64,000 nt of DNA from Clostridiales bacterium (GTDB taxonomy: Bacteria; Bacillota; Clostridia; Lachnospirales; Lachnospiraceae), in the NCBI GenBank assembly GCA_012839295.1, contig DUNO01000001.1, forward strand, positions 310,001 through 374,000. The letters run 5' to 3'. Each line of letters starts with the position of its first letter. Within the stretch, counting starts at the first letter, position 1. This document shows, piece after piece, positions 44,377 through 56,595 of the stretch. The notes beneath the pieces were generated by a model. It was not told the origin of the DNA and made no database searches. It saw only the letters and a program-made list of their open reading frames with translations. Both the position numbers and the translations under genes were made by a program.

Positions 44377-45066
44377 ATGCATGACTTGGCAGAAAGATTG
44401 ACGGAGGAATTGCAGAGTAAGACCAGTTTTACGATTGACCTTTTTGGAAGCAGGATACCCGTATCGGAATCCGTTGTGGTCACATGGGGTATTATGGTGT
44501 TTTTAATGGTATTGACATTGGTGTTTGTAAGAAACCTGAAGCTGGTTCCGGGAAAACCGCAGGTAGTAGTTGAATTCCTGGTCGGATTTATCAATAACTT
44601 TTTTACCGACATCCTGGGGGAGCACGGCAAGCGCTATATCCCATATCTGGGAACCGTATTGATTTATCTGGGTGTCGCAAATGTTGTAGGGCTTTTTGGA
44701 ATAAGGCCTCCTACAAAGGATTTGAGTGTGACGGTGGGTCTTGCCATTATGAGCATTATACTGGTTGAGTACTCAGGGATCCATCAGCATGGTGTCAAAG
44801 GGTATATCAAGAACTTCGCCCACCCAATGCCGGTAATGGTGCCGTTTAACATCCTGGAGCTGTTTATCAGACCTTTGTCATTATCCATGCGGCTTTTTGG
44901 CAATATTTTTGGAGGGTTTGTAGTTATGGAAATGATAAGAATGGTTGTACCCATCTTAATTCCGTTACCCCTCGGATTTTATTTTGATATTTTTGACGGC
45001 TTGTTACAGGCTTATGTATTTTGCTTTTTAACATCCTTATTCATGCAGGAAAAATTAGAGGCATAA
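44377..45066 (+). CDS. atpB: F1Fo ATP synthase subunit a
   Basis: About 229 residues with five to six membrane helices. The essential Arg is in LSLSMRLFGNIFGG (about residue 167), and the last helix has LQAYVFCFLTSLFM, the usual Gln/Tyr pattern. PPTKDLSVTVGLA is also typical. GGAGGTG (44364-44370) lies before three consecutive ATGs (44371, 44374, 44377), and the last has the best spacing. Subunit a forms the two half-channels with the c-ring. It precedes two c genes. Confidence 0.95.
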   Translation: MHDLAERLTEELQSKTSFTIDLFGSRIPVSESVVVTWGIMVFLMVLTLVFVRNLKLVPGKPQVVVEFLVGFINNFFTDILGEHGKRYIPYLGTVLIYLGVANVVGLFGIRPPTKDLSVTVGLAIMSIILVEYSGIHQHGVKGYIKNFAHPMPVMVPFNILELFIRPLSLSMRLFGNIFGGFVVMEMIRMVVPILIPLPLGFYFDIFDGLLQAYVFCFLTSLFMQEKLEA

Positions 45067-45120
45067 GACACAGAAACAAATATTATAACATAAACATTAT
45101 GAAAGGTAGGAGTAGTAGAT

Positions 45121-45342
45121 ATGTCAGGATTAGTAGCAATTGGAGCAAGTATTGCAGTATTAACAGGAGTGGGTGCAGGTATCGGTATCGGTATTGCGAC
45201 TGCAAAGGCAACGGAATCAATCGCAAGACAGCCGGAGGCAAAGGGTGATATCAACAAAGCCTTAATCCTTGGCTGCGCATTGGCAGAGGCAACAGCGATC
45301 TATGGTTTGGTAATCGCATTCTTAATTATTTTTGTATTGTAA
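45121..45342 (+). CDS. atpE: F1Fo ATP synthase subunit c, copy 1
   Basis: A 73-residue hairpin of the rotor ring. Helix 1 contains GVGAGIGIGIATAKA and the polar loop is ARQPEAKGD. Helix 2 carries the ion-binding Glu56 in ALAEATAIYGL. Compared with the Na+ enzyme of Ilyobacter tartaricus, the Gln in helix 1 is replaced by Ile23 and the Ser next to the Glu by Ala57, so proton coupling is predicted. Almost identical to copy 2. A ribosome site AAAGGTAGG precedes the ATG. Confidence 0.96.
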   Translation: MSGLVAIGASIAVLTGVGAGIGIGIATAKATESIARQPEAKGDINKALILGCALAEATAIYGLVIAFLIIFVL

Positions 45343-45594
45343 TTAGTGTGAAATGAAGATCATTTCACATCCGGCATTGAGTGACCTAGCGGTCAAATGT
45401 CCGTTAGTGTGAAATGAAGATCATTTCACATCCGGCATTGAGTGACCTAGCGGTCAAATGTCCGTTAGTGTGAAATGAAGATTATTTCACATCCGGCATT
45501 GAGTGGCCTGGCGGTCAAATGTCCGTTAGTGTGAAATGAAGATCATTTCACATTTGGCATGGAGTGACCTGGCGGTCAAATGTCCGTTAGTGTA
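45343..45594 (+). repeat. four tandem 61-bp repeats between the two c-subunit genes
   Basis: Units begin exactly after the copy 1 stop at 45343, 45404, 45465 and 45526, each 61 bases, with a truncated fifth copy (45587-45594). Units 1 and 2 are identical in sequence; 3 and 4 carry a few substitutions. Each unit holds two inverted repeats: TGTGAAAT/ATTTCACA around GAAGATC, and TGACC/GGTCA around TAGC, extended by CGGCATT/AATGTCCG. The RNA would form eight hairpins in a row. No frame crosses the array and no CRISPR-like spacers exist. Confidence 0.95.
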
Positions 45595-45617
45595 TATTGT
45601 GTAGAGGAGATGGGAAT

Positions 45618-45845
45618 ATGTCAGCATTGATAGCAATTGGAGCAGGTATTGCAGTATTAACAGGTGTAGGGGCAGGTATTGGTATCGGTATTGCAACTGC
45701 CAGGGCGACGGAGTCAATCGCAAGACAGCCGGAGGCAAAGAGCGATATTAACAAGGCCTTGATTTTAGGCTGTGCGTTGGCGGAAGCAACAGCTATTTAC
45801 GGTTTGGTAATTGCCTTTTTAATTATCTTCGTTTTATCAAAATAA
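45618..45845 (+). CDS. atpE: F1Fo ATP synthase subunit c, copy 2
   Basis: A 75-residue protein differing from copy 1 at only a few positions (for example Ala for Ser near residue 10, Arg for Lys in the ATAKATES stretch, Ser for Gly in the loop) and by two extra C-terminal residues (Ser-Lys). The same ion-site residues are kept (Glu in ALAEATAIYGL; no Gln or Ser ligand). AGAGGAGATGGG fits the ATG at 45618 better than the upstream in-frame start at 45597. The array of hairpins lies immediately upstream. Having two c genes lets the cell make the c-ring's excess subunits. Confidence 0.96.
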   Translation: MSALIAIGAGIAVLTGVGAGIGIGIATARATESIARQPEAKSDINKALILGCALAEATAIYGLVIAFLIIFVLSK

Positions 45846-45860
45846 GTTTCAGGAGGGAAA

Positions 45861-45895
45861 AGTTTGAAAGAAAGTCACTTTCAAACTATTTATTA
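45861..45895 (+). promoter_or_regulatory. hairpin with a ten-codon leader between atpE2 and atpF
   Basis: AGGAGGG (45851-45857) stands before a TTG (45863) that opens a ten-codon frame ending TAA at 45893-45895. The same bases form a hairpin (AGTTTGAAAG 45861-45870 with CTTTCAAACT 45878-45887). It might be an intercistronic processing or translational-coupling signal that sets the ratio of c subunits to downstream subunits. Confidence 0.35.
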
Positions 45896-45953
45896 AGGCT
45901 TATTCAATTTTTGGATAGGCCATCAAAAAGTGAAAGGCACGGGTGTAATAATA

Positions 45954-46442
45954 ATGATATCCATAAATGCAGCAAATTTAATATTTAACATGGTTAATAT
46001 TATTATTTTGTTTGTTTTCTTCCGCTTATTTCTTTTTAAGCCTGTAAACAATATCTTAGAGAAAAGAAAAAGGCTAATCGAGGATTCGTTACAGGATGCT
46101 GACGACAAAAAGGCTGAGGCTTACCAGCTGAAAGCGGGTTATGAGGCGGAGCTGAAGCAGGCCGGTGACCAGGCCGGAAGCATTATAAAGGAAGCCCGTG
46201 AAAGGGCTGAGGTTGAATATAACAGGATACTTCAGGAAGCGAGACAGGAATCGGCTAAGGTGATGGAGGAAGCAAACAGGATGATTGAGTTTGAACGGAA
46301 GAAATCCATAGAGAATGCCCAGGCGGAGGTGGCAGGGATTGCAATGCTTGCAGCTGCCAAGGTTATTGGTAAAAATGTGGATGACAGCACCAACAGGCAG
46401 TTTTTGGATGACTTCCTGAAAGAAGTAGGTGCTGCAAAATGA
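45954..46442 (+). CDS. atpF: F1Fo ATP synthase subunit b
   Basis: About 162 residues with one N-terminal membrane helix (NLIFNMVNIIILFVFFRLFLF) followed by KPVNNILEKRKRLIEDSL and a long charged coiled coil (ELKQAGDQAGSIIKEARER, AKVMEEANRMIEFERKKS), the typical b stalk. The frame begins at GTG 45930; neither GTG 45930 nor ATG 45954 has a strong ribosome site, and translation may depend on coupling to the leader upstream. The stop overlaps atpH (ATGA). Confidence 0.93.
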   Translation: MISINAANLIFNMVNIIILFVFFRLFLFKPVNNILEKRKRLIEDSLQDADDKKAEAYQLKAGYEAELKQAGDQAGSIIKEARERAEVEYNRILQEARQESAKVMEEANRMIEFERKKSIENAQAEVAGIAMLAAAKVIGKNVDDSTNRQFLDDFLKEVGAAK

Positions 46443-46945
46443 TAAGTCAACGCGCGGTTAATTATGCCCAGGTTTTAGATTCCTTAAAGCTGGACAAGGA
46501 AAGCGTGGAGGCAGCGAAAAAGCTCCTCCTGGGTTGCAGGGAATTGATGGAGGTTTTGGAAAGCCCGGCAATCAAGAAAAAGGAGAAGGAGGCTGTCCTT
46601 GATGAGATCTTTGACCAGGAGATGTCAAAATTTTTAAAGCTGTTGTGTGAAAACCAAACGGTCGGACTATTTGCAGAAATCATGGAAGCATATGATGAGA
46701 TCGTATTGGAGCATAACGATATGATGAAGGCAAGGCTGGTCTATGCGGTAAAGCCGGAGGAGCAGCAGCTTAAGGACATTAAGGCTATGCTCTGTGAAAA
46801 ATATAAAAAATCGGATGTATTTCTTGAACTTAAAGAGGATGCTTCACTGATTGGTGGTTATGTACTGTATGTTGGAGATATGGAATATAACAAAAGCATC
46901 AAAGGCGCTCTGTCAGAAATGCAAAAAACGCTAATTGGGAGGTGA
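46439..46945 (+). CDS. atpH: F1Fo ATP synthase subunit delta
   Basis: A 168-residue OSCP/delta subunit that fixes the b stalk to the top of F1. It opens [18 protein letters not shown] with the helical N-terminal domain and ends [21 protein letters not shown], a typical C-terminal segment. ATG 46439 overlaps the atpF stop by four bases (ATGA), showing tight coupling. Its own stop overlaps the region of the atpA start. Confidence 0.93.
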   Translation: MISQRAVNYAQVLDSLKLDKESVEAAKKLLLGCRELMEVLESPAIKKKEKEAVLDEIFDQEMSKFLKLLCENQTVGLFAEIMEAYDEIVLEHNDMMKARLVYAVKPEEQQLKDIKAMLCEKYKKSDVFLELKEDASLIGGYVLYVGDMEYNKSIKGALSEMQKTLIGR

Positions 46946-46950
46946 AGTGT

Positions 46951-48450
46951 TTGAGTAACATGAATCAAAGTGATATTATTTCGATGCTAAAAAGTGAAAT
47001 ACAGGATTATGAGATCAAGACCACGGTAAAGGAAACTGGGACGGTCATTAGTATTGGTGATGGTATTGCTAATGTATACGGATTGGATAACGCGATGTAC
47101 GGTGAGCTCGTGGAGTTCGAAACAGGAGTCCGAGGTATCGTACAGAATTTGAACAGGAAGACCGTAGGCTGTGTTTTGTTAGGCTCGGACTATGGGCTTA
47201 GGGAAGGCAGCAGGGTTGTAAGGACACAGAAGAGGGCAGGTGTGCCGGTATCGGATAAGCTGATCGGGAGGGTAGTGAACGCCCTGGGCAGTCCGATTGA
47301 CGGTAAGGGCCAGATTGAAGCAGATGATTTCTTCCCAATTGAAAATGAAGCTGCAGGTGTCTGCACAAGAAAACCGGTTACCGTACCATTACAGACGGGG
47401 ATCCTGGCCATTGACTCAATGTTCCCTATCGGCCGGGGCCAGCGTGAGCTTATCATCGGTGACCGCCAGACCGGTAAGACTTCCATAGCAATCGATACCA
47501 TTCTAAACCAGAAGGGGCAGGAGGTTATCTGTATCTATGTTGCCATCGGGCAAAAGGCCTCAACGGTGGCAAAGATCGTAAATACCTTAACAAAGCATGG
47601 TGCCATGGATTATTCCATCGTAGTATCGTCCTCTGCAAGTGACCTGGCGCCGTTACAATATATTGCACCCTATGCAGGCACTGCCATCGCTGAATATTTC
47701 ATGAAGCAGGGCAGGGACGTGCTGATTGTATATGATGATTTGTCAAAGCATGCGGTGGCTTACCGTACCATGTCCTTATTATTGGAAAGGTCGCCGGGCC
47801 GTGAAGCCTATCCGGGAGATGTCTTCTACCTGCATTCCAGGCTGCTGGAGCGTTCCTGCCGTATGGATGACGAATACGGCGGCGGTTCCATCACCGCTTT
47901 ACCGATCATTGAAACCCTGGCCGGGGACGTATCCGCCTATATCCCGACGAATGTCATCTCTATTACGGACGGGCAGATTTTCCTGGAGAGTGAGCTTTTC
48001 TTCGCAGGCAACAGGCCTGCGGTAAATGTGGGCTTAAGTGTATCCCGTGTAGGCGGTGCAGCCCAGACAAAAGCCATGAAAAAGGCGGCGGGAAGCCTTC
48101 GTATAGATCTTGCGCAATACAGGGAGATGGAGGTCTTCACCCAGTTTGCCTCTGACCTGGATAAGGCCACCAAGGATCTTCTGGAGCATGGAAAGCATCT
48201 GATGGAGCTGTTAAAGCAGCCACTGTCAAGGCCGCTGCCCCTGCATGAGCAGGTAATCCTGCTGGTAGTTGCAGGCAATAAGCTGTTTAATGATGTCCCG
48301 GTCAAGGAGATGAAGGCCTACCGCAGTGACTTAATGGATTATTTCAGGGCAAAATACAGCGATGTGATTGAAGAGATTGACAGGACAAAGACATTGACGG
48401 ATGAGCTGACGGCGAAGATTATCAAGGGCGCTGCCGAATTTAAAAAGTAA
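46951..48450 (+). CDS. atpA: F1Fo ATP synthase subunit alpha
   Basis: A 499-residue non-catalytic nucleotide-binding subunit. The P-loop is [11 protein letters not shown] near residue 170-180, followed by the [11 protein letters not shown] and [21 protein letters not shown] segments and the signature region around [23 protein letters not shown] (46938-46943) is spaced correctly for a TTG start at 46951; GTG 46942 overlaps the atpH stop but lies too near the site, and ATG 46960 is further away. Downstream is atpG. Confidence 0.97.
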   Translation: MSNMNQSDIISMLKSEIQDYEIKTTVKETGTVISIGDGIANVYGLDNAMYGELVEFETGVRGIVQNLNRKTVGCVLLGSDYGLREGSRVVRTQKRAGVPVSDKLIGRVVNALGSPIDGKGQIEADDFFPIENEAAGVCTRKPVTVPLQTGILAIDSMFPIGRGQRELIIGDRQTGKTSIAIDTILNQKGQEVICIYVAIGQKASTVAKIVNTLTKHGAMDYSIVVSSSASDLAPLQYIAPYAGTAIAEYFMKQGRDVLIVYDDLSKHAVAYRTMSLLLERSPGREAYPGDVFYLHSRLLERSCRMDDEYGGGSITALPIIETLAGDVSAYIPTNVISITDGQIFLESELFFAGNRPAVNVGLSVSRVGGAAQTKAMKKAAGSLRIDLAQYREMEVFTQFASDLDKATKDLLEHGKHLMELLKQPLSRPLPLHEQVILLVVAGNKLFNDVPVKEMKAYRSDLMDYFRAKYSDVIEEIDRTKTLTDELTAKIIKGAAEFKK

Positions 48451-48491
48451 CATAGTATATTAGCTGCCTGAGGGCAGCAGGGAGGATTTAT

Positions 48492-49364
48492 ATGGCTAAT
48501 ACAAGAGAGATTCGTTCCAGAATAAAGGGTATTCAGGACATCATGAAGATTACGAATGCCATGTATCTAATCTCTTCGTCTAAATTAAAAAAAGCAAGAA
48601 AAAGCCTTCAGGCTACAGAGCCTTATTTTGAGGCATTGCAGGATACCATCTATGATATCCTGGTCCGTGCACCCCATATCAGCTCGGTTTATTTCCATCG
48701 CCGTGAGGAAATCCCGCAGGAAGAGAGAAAAAAGGGATATCTGGTAGTTACGGCGGATAAGGGGCTTGCAGGAGCCTATAACCATAACGTAATACGGAAA
48801 GCCGAAGAGGAGATGGCGAAGGGCAAGAATAATTTCCTTTTTGTAATTGGTCAGGTTGGCAGGCAGTACTTTATCCATAAGGGTGTTGACGTGGACTGTG
48901 AATTCTTGTATACGGCCCAAAATCCTAACCTGGGGCGTGCCCAGAACATATCGCTTACGTTGATTGACCTGTTTGTTAAGAAGCAGTTGGACGATATCTA
49001 TGTAATCTATACGAAGATGATTACACCGATGCGGGCGGAGGTGCAGTGCCAAAAGCTCCTGCCCCTGGAACGGAAGAAATTTGAGCAGAGGGACAGTGGA
49101 TATGTCCATGCCCTGTTTGACCCGTCCCCGGAAATCGTAATGGAGCAGCTGGTACCAAACTATCTGAAGGGACTTATTTTCGGTATCCTGGTAGAATCCT
49201 TTTCCAGTGAGCAGAATGCGAGAATGACCGCAATGGAAGCTGCTACAAAGAGTGCAAAGGATATGCTTAAAAGCCTTGAGCTTCAGTATAACAGGGCGCG
49301 GCAGGCATCTATTACCCAGGAGATTACGGAGATTGTAAGCGGGGCAAAAAGTCTGAAGAGGTAG
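48492..49364 (+). CDS. atpG: F1Fo ATP synthase subunit gamma
   Basis: A 290-residue central rotor shaft. Both terminal helices are typical: TREIRSRIKGIQDIMKITNA with the MYLISSSKLKKA segment at the N-terminus, and MTAMEAATKSAKDMLKSLEL with QYNRARQASITQEITEIVSGA at the C-terminus. The middle Rossmann-like part (VVTADKGLAGAYNHNVIRKA) is present. GGGAGG precedes the ATG. A long frame on the opposite strand is a shadow. Confidence 0.95.
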   Translation: MANTREIRSRIKGIQDIMKITNAMYLISSSKLKKARKSLQATEPYFEALQDTIYDILVRAPHISSVYFHRREEIPQEERKKGYLVVTADKGLAGAYNHNVIRKAEEEMAKGKNNFLFVIGQVGRQYFIHKGVDVDCEFLYTAQNPNLGRAQNISLTLIDLFVKKQLDDIYVIYTKMITPMRAEVQCQKLLPLERKKFEQRDSGYVHALFDPSPEIVMEQLVPNYLKGLIFGILVESFSSEQNARMTAMEAATKSAKDMLKSLELQYNRARQASITQEITEIVSGAKSLKR

Positions 49365-49379
49365 AGGGTCTGATGATAG

Positions 49380-50795
<1,416 letters not shown>

Positions 50796-50844
50796 TGACC
50801 TTATTTTACGTTTTGGCCTGGCATAGTCGGATAAAGGAGGAACT

Positions 50845-51255
50845 ATGGCTGCGAAATTTAAGATAGCAATTATAGCAAGTGACCATCCCTTCTATCAAGG
50901 GGAATGTGATATGCTCGTGTTCCCCGGTATGGATGGCGAGTTCGGTGTCCTGGCAGGCCATGAACCGATGGTTACCTGTTTACGTGCGGGCGAATTGAGG
51001 TATAAGCTGGAGGATGAATGGCATTATGCGGCAGTAAGTGATGGCATTGTGGAGATTACTCCGGGGCAGGTCATGATTCTTGCGGATACAATTGAGCGTC
51101 CCGAGGATATTGATTTGCGCCGCGCCGAGGAGGCTAAGGTACAGGCAGAGGAAAAGCTGCGCCAGAAGCTGAGCATAAAGGAATATTACCAGACAATGGC
51201 GGCCCTTAACCGTGCCATGAACCGTCTGAGGGTTGTAAATAAGTATATGAAATAA
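50845..51255 (+). CDS. atpC: F1Fo ATP synthase subunit epsilon
   Basis: A 136-residue epsilon subunit. The N-terminal beta-sandwich has CDMLVFPGMDGEFGVLAGHEPMV, and the C-terminal helical hairpin (ERPEDIDLRRAEEAKVQAEEK) can act as an intrinsic inhibitor of ATP hydrolysis. AAAGGAGG precedes the ATG. Last gene of the F-type operon. Confidence 0.95.
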   Translation: MAAKFKIAIIASDHPFYQGECDMLVFPGMDGEFGVLAGHEPMVTCLRAGELRYKLEDEWHYAAVSDGIVEITPGQVMILADTIERPEDIDLRRAEEAKVQAEEKLRQKLSIKEYYQTMAALNRAMNRLRVVNKYMK

Positions 51256-51304
51256 ATTATAAATAAATATATAGATATAATTAAGGAAGCAATTCCTATT
51301 TAAT

Positions 51305-51366
51305 GCTCCCCTTTGGGTGTCATCCACAGTAATGCGATGGTAACCGTGAGGCGGAGCTTTTTTATA
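51305..51366 (+). terminator. probable terminator of the F-type operon
   Basis: A stem with GCTCCCC (51305-51311) pairing imperfectly to GGCGGAGC (51350-51357), followed directly by seven T. The internal loop is long and may fold further. The T-run is the main support. Confidence 0.45.
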
Positions 51367-51625
51367 TTATAGGAAGCAGATACGGCTTCCTATAATCGGG
51401 ATGCACGGCACAAATACAGCGCCTTTTATGAGAAGTAAGAAAGCAGCTTCTCATGCCTACTATATTAATAGGAAGCTTTAATGTTTCATAATGATGGCCA
51501 GCAGATAAAGGAATGGGCAGAAAACAGATAAAAAGGGGCATAATAAGGAGGAATCAGCAAATATAGTATAGAATTATTAAGTGCACGTAAATATTCGTGG
51601 CTCCATAATAAATAATTATATTTTG

Positions 51626-51654
51626 TTGAAAATTGCCTGCTTATCAGGTATAAT
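51626..51654 (+). promoter_or_regulatory. promoter of the second V-type ATPase operon
   Basis: TTGAAA (51626-51631) and a perfect TATAAT (51649-51654) are exactly 17 bases apart. The first gene's ribosome site (ATGGAGGT) and ATG at 51702 follow 47 bases later. The operon is thus transcribed separately from the F-type genes. Confidence 0.8.
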
Positions 51655-51701
51655 AACGTTGGTATTAACTGTATGAAATACTAATGTATGGAGGTAAATG
51701 A

Positions 51702-52019
51702 ATGGCAAAAGAAACAGTGGAAGCTGTACGTCAGGCGGAGTTAGACGCAGCCAGGAAAGAACAGGAGGCTTCCGGCCGTAGGGAGGCAATCATCTCAGAG
51801 GCAGAACACCGTGCCAGGGAACTGGTTAACTCCAGGACAAAGCAGGAATTGGAGAAAGCAGAGCAAAGGAAGGCTGCAGCAAACCAAAAGGGAATGGAAC
51901 TGCTTGAAGAAGCGAGGGTGAAGGCAGAAAATGAAGCCGCGTTCATGAAGGAGATGGCTTTCCACAAAGAAGGGGAAGCAATTCGCCTGGTGCTTGCCAG
52001 TGTAATCCATGCTGATTAG
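51702..52019 (+). CDS. ntpF: V/A-type ATPase subunit H/G, stator helix (cluster 2)
   Basis: A 105-residue, nearly all-helical protein rich in Ala, Glu and Arg (AVRQAELDAARKEQEASGR, RARELVNSRTKQELEKAEQR). It should pair with subunit E as peripheral stalk. The sequence is different enough from the cluster 1 H subunit that they look like paralogues diverged long ago. First gene of the plus-strand operon, 60 bases before subunit I. Confidence 0.8.
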   Translation: MAKETVEAVRQAELDAARKEQEASGRREAIISEAEHRARELVNSRTKQELEKAEQRKAAANQKGMELLEEARVKAENEAAFMKEMAFHKEGEAIRLVLASVIHAD

Positions 52020-52079
52020 GGATGGTAACCCCAGAATTGGAAGCTTAATGCCAGAAATCAGCAAGGAGGTGTATGAGGC

Positions 52080-54582
<2,503 letters not shown>

Positions 54583-54631
54583 ACCATAAAGGGCATGGAA
54601 GATGCCGTATTATTGTAGAATGGAGATTAAA

Positions 54632-55249
54632 ATGACTGGATTAGAGAAGATATTGGAGGCCATTCATGGGGATGCCCGGCTGGTTGCGGACCGGATACTT
54701 GAGGAAGCGAAGCAGCAGGCACAGGAGATAATGGCCGCAGCAGAATCGGAGGCGGAGAAAAAAGCAGCCCAGATTGCGGAAAAAGCGGAAAATGACGTTA
54801 AGGATATCGTAAGCCGGTCAGAATCAGCCGCCGCCTTACAGGAGAGGAAGATTCTCCTTGAGACAAAGCAGGAGCTGATCAGCAGCATCATAGCAAAGGC
54901 CAGGAAGTCCCTGGAGGAGCTGCCTACGTCAGAATATATGGAAATTATTTTAAGCATGGTAAAGCAGTACGCACATAACCAGGCAGGAAAGATTAAGTTT
55001 TCTGCCCGGGACAAGAATCGTTTGCCGGCTGATTTTGATACACGCTTAAAGCTTGCATTATCGGACCGTCCCTTTGGGGCGCTGACCGTATCGGAAGGTA
55101 CAGCCAATGTGGACGGGGGATTCTTATTAATCTATGAAGATGAGGAAGGAAACCCTTCCATAGAAGAAAACTGTTCCTTTGATGCGTTGTTTGCTGCAAA
55201 GAAGGATATCCTGCAGGATAAGGTGAACTCCTTCCTGTTTAGGGAATAG
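54632..55249 (+). CDS. ntpE: V/A-type ATPase subunit E (cluster 2)
   Basis: A 205-residue peripheral-stalk subunit: a long N-terminal helix (TGLEKILEAIHGDARLVADR, EEAKQQAQEIMAAAESEAEKK) and a C-terminal globular part (KIKFSARDKNRLPADFD, VDGGFLLIYED) that docks on subunit B. The frame is open from 54602, but ATGGAG before ATG 54632 gives the usual N-terminus. It lies 49 bases after K. Confidence 0.9.
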   Translation: MTGLEKILEAIHGDARLVADRILEEAKQQAQEIMAAAESEAEKKAAQIAEKAENDVKDIVSRSESAAALQERKILLETKQELISSIIAKARKSLEELPTSEYMEIILSMVKQYAHNQAGKIKFSARDKNRLPADFDTRLKLALSDRPFGALTVSEGTANVDGGFLLIYEDEEGNPSIEENCSFDALFAAKKDILQDKVNSFLFRE

Positions 55250-55270
55250 ATCCGGAGGGAAGGTGATGAT

Positions 55271-56239
55271 ATGGCAGAACAGCTTTATGCCTATGCGGTT
55301 GCCAGGATACGCTCCAAGGAGCTGCAGCTTCTGGGAAGATCCGACGTTGACCAGCTGCTTAACTGCAAGAGCGAGAAGGAATGCTTGAAGCTGCTTGCAG
55401 AAAAGGGCTGGGGGAAAACCGGCGAGGAAAGCTCCGAGGCAATGCTAAAGGCTGAGCGGGAAAAAACCTGGGATCTGATGAAGGAGCTGGTAGAGGATAC
55501 ATCGGTTTTTGATATGTTCCTCTATACCAATGACTACCACAACCTGAAGGCAGCGGTCAAGCAGGTATATACGGATACAAAGGACATGGATATTTATATC
55601 ACCCAGGGGACAATTGAGATAGGAATGATCCTGGATGCGGTGAGGGAGCATAATTTTTCCGCCCTGCCGGAGCACATGCATAGCTGCGCTGAGGAAGCCT
55701 ACCAGGTTCTGTTACGCACCGGTGACAGCCAGCTCTGTGACGTGATCCTGGACCGGGCAGCCCTGGAGATGATGCTCGTAAAATGTAAGGAATCCAAGGT
55801 TGAGTTATTGGCAAGATATGGTGAGCTGAGGGTTGCGGCGGCGGATATTAATATAGCCGTCCGGGGCAATAAGACGCATAAATCCAAGGAATTTTTGGAG
55901 CGCGCCATGGCCGGCTGCTCCTCCCTGGACAAGAAAAAGCTGAGCAGTGCAGCCCTGGAGAGCCTGGAGGCCATATACCAGTATCTGCAATTTACTGATT
56001 ATTCGGATGCAGTGGAGGCGATCAAGGAATCCTCATCCGCCTTTGAGCGGTGGTGTGATAACCGGATCATGGACCTGATCCGTCCCCAGAAATCAAATCC
56101 ATTTACCATATCCCCCCTTGCTGCCTATATCCTGGCGAGGGAAAATGAGATAAAGACGGTCCGCATCCTGCTGTCGGGAAAGCGCAATGACATCCCCGAC
56201 AGCGCAATCAGAGAAAGAATGAGGGATATGTATGTATAA
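55271..56239 (+). CDS. ntpC: V/A-type ATPase subunit C/d (cluster 2)
   Basis: A 322-residue helical subunit that couples the K-ring to the D-F shaft. It begins EQLYAYAVARIRSKELQLLG, followed by DVDQLLNCKSEKECLKLLAEKGWG, and has the typical central FDMFLYTNDYHNLKAAVKQ and the C-terminal NPFTISPLAAYILARENEIK. The stop overlaps the subunit F start by eight bases. Confidence 0.92.
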   Translation: MAEQLYAYAVARIRSKELQLLGRSDVDQLLNCKSEKECLKLLAEKGWGKTGEESSEAMLKAEREKTWDLMKELVEDTSVFDMFLYTNDYHNLKAAVKQVYTDTKDMDIYITQGTIEIGMILDAVREHNFSALPEHMHSCAEEAYQVLLRTGDSQLCDVILDRAALEMMLVKCKESKVELLARYGELRVAAADINIAVRGNKTHKSKEFLERAMAGCSSLDKKKLSSAALESLEAIYQYLQFTDYSDAVEAIKESSSAFERWCDNRIMDLIRPQKSNPFTISPLAAYILARENEIKTVRILLSGKRNDIPDSAIRERMRDMYV

Positions 56240-56552
56240 GGTGGCTGTAATCGGTGACCGGGACAGTATCTATGGGTTTGGAGCCTTAGGACTGGACACC
56301 TATCCGGTCACGGACAGAGAAGAAGGGGCAAGGCTGATAAAGACCCTGGCGGAAGGCCAGTATGGGGTTATTTATATCACAGAAAGCTTGCAGGCTGAGC
56401 TTGAGGCGGAGATAGACAAATATATGACCAGCTATTTACCGGCCATCATATCGATACCGGGTGTATCGGGCAATACGGGCAGCGGCATGAGGAATGTCAA
56501 GAAATCCGTGGAACGTGCAGTCGGCTCCGACATCATATTCAATAATGATTAA
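56232..56552 (+). CDS. ntpG: V/A-type ATPase subunit F (cluster 2)
   Basis: A 106-residue Rossmann-like shaft-associated subunit. It opens MYKVAVIGDRDSIYGFGALG, continues VIYITESLQAELEAEID and ends with IISIPGVSGN then GMRNVKKSVERAVG, the normal C-terminal helix. The start overlaps the subunit C stop. It is named ntpG in E. hirae nomenclature. It binds subunit D in the rotor. Confidence 0.92.
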   Translation: MYKVAVIGDRDSIYGFGALGLDTYPVTDREEGARLIKTLAEGQYGVIYITESLQAELEAEIDKYMTSYLPAIISIPGVSGNTGSGMRNVKKSVERAVGSDIIFNND

Positions 56553-56595
56553 ATAAAGTCCATAACAAATATTGAAGAAGCAGGTGAAAATAAAA

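Larger units (their letters stand above)
51256..51701. other. intergenic region between F-type and second V-type operons
   Basis: About 446 bases that hold a terminator candidate (51305-51366), a ten-base dyad (TATAGGAAGC 51368-51377 with GCTTCCTATA 51385-51394) and the promoter of the second V-type operon (51626-51654). No gene was found. Confidence 0.55.

Noticed and set aside
45343-45594. Tandem 61-bp repeats as a CRISPR array
   Set aside because: Units are contiguous with no unique spacers, lie inside an ATPase operon, and no cas genes are near.
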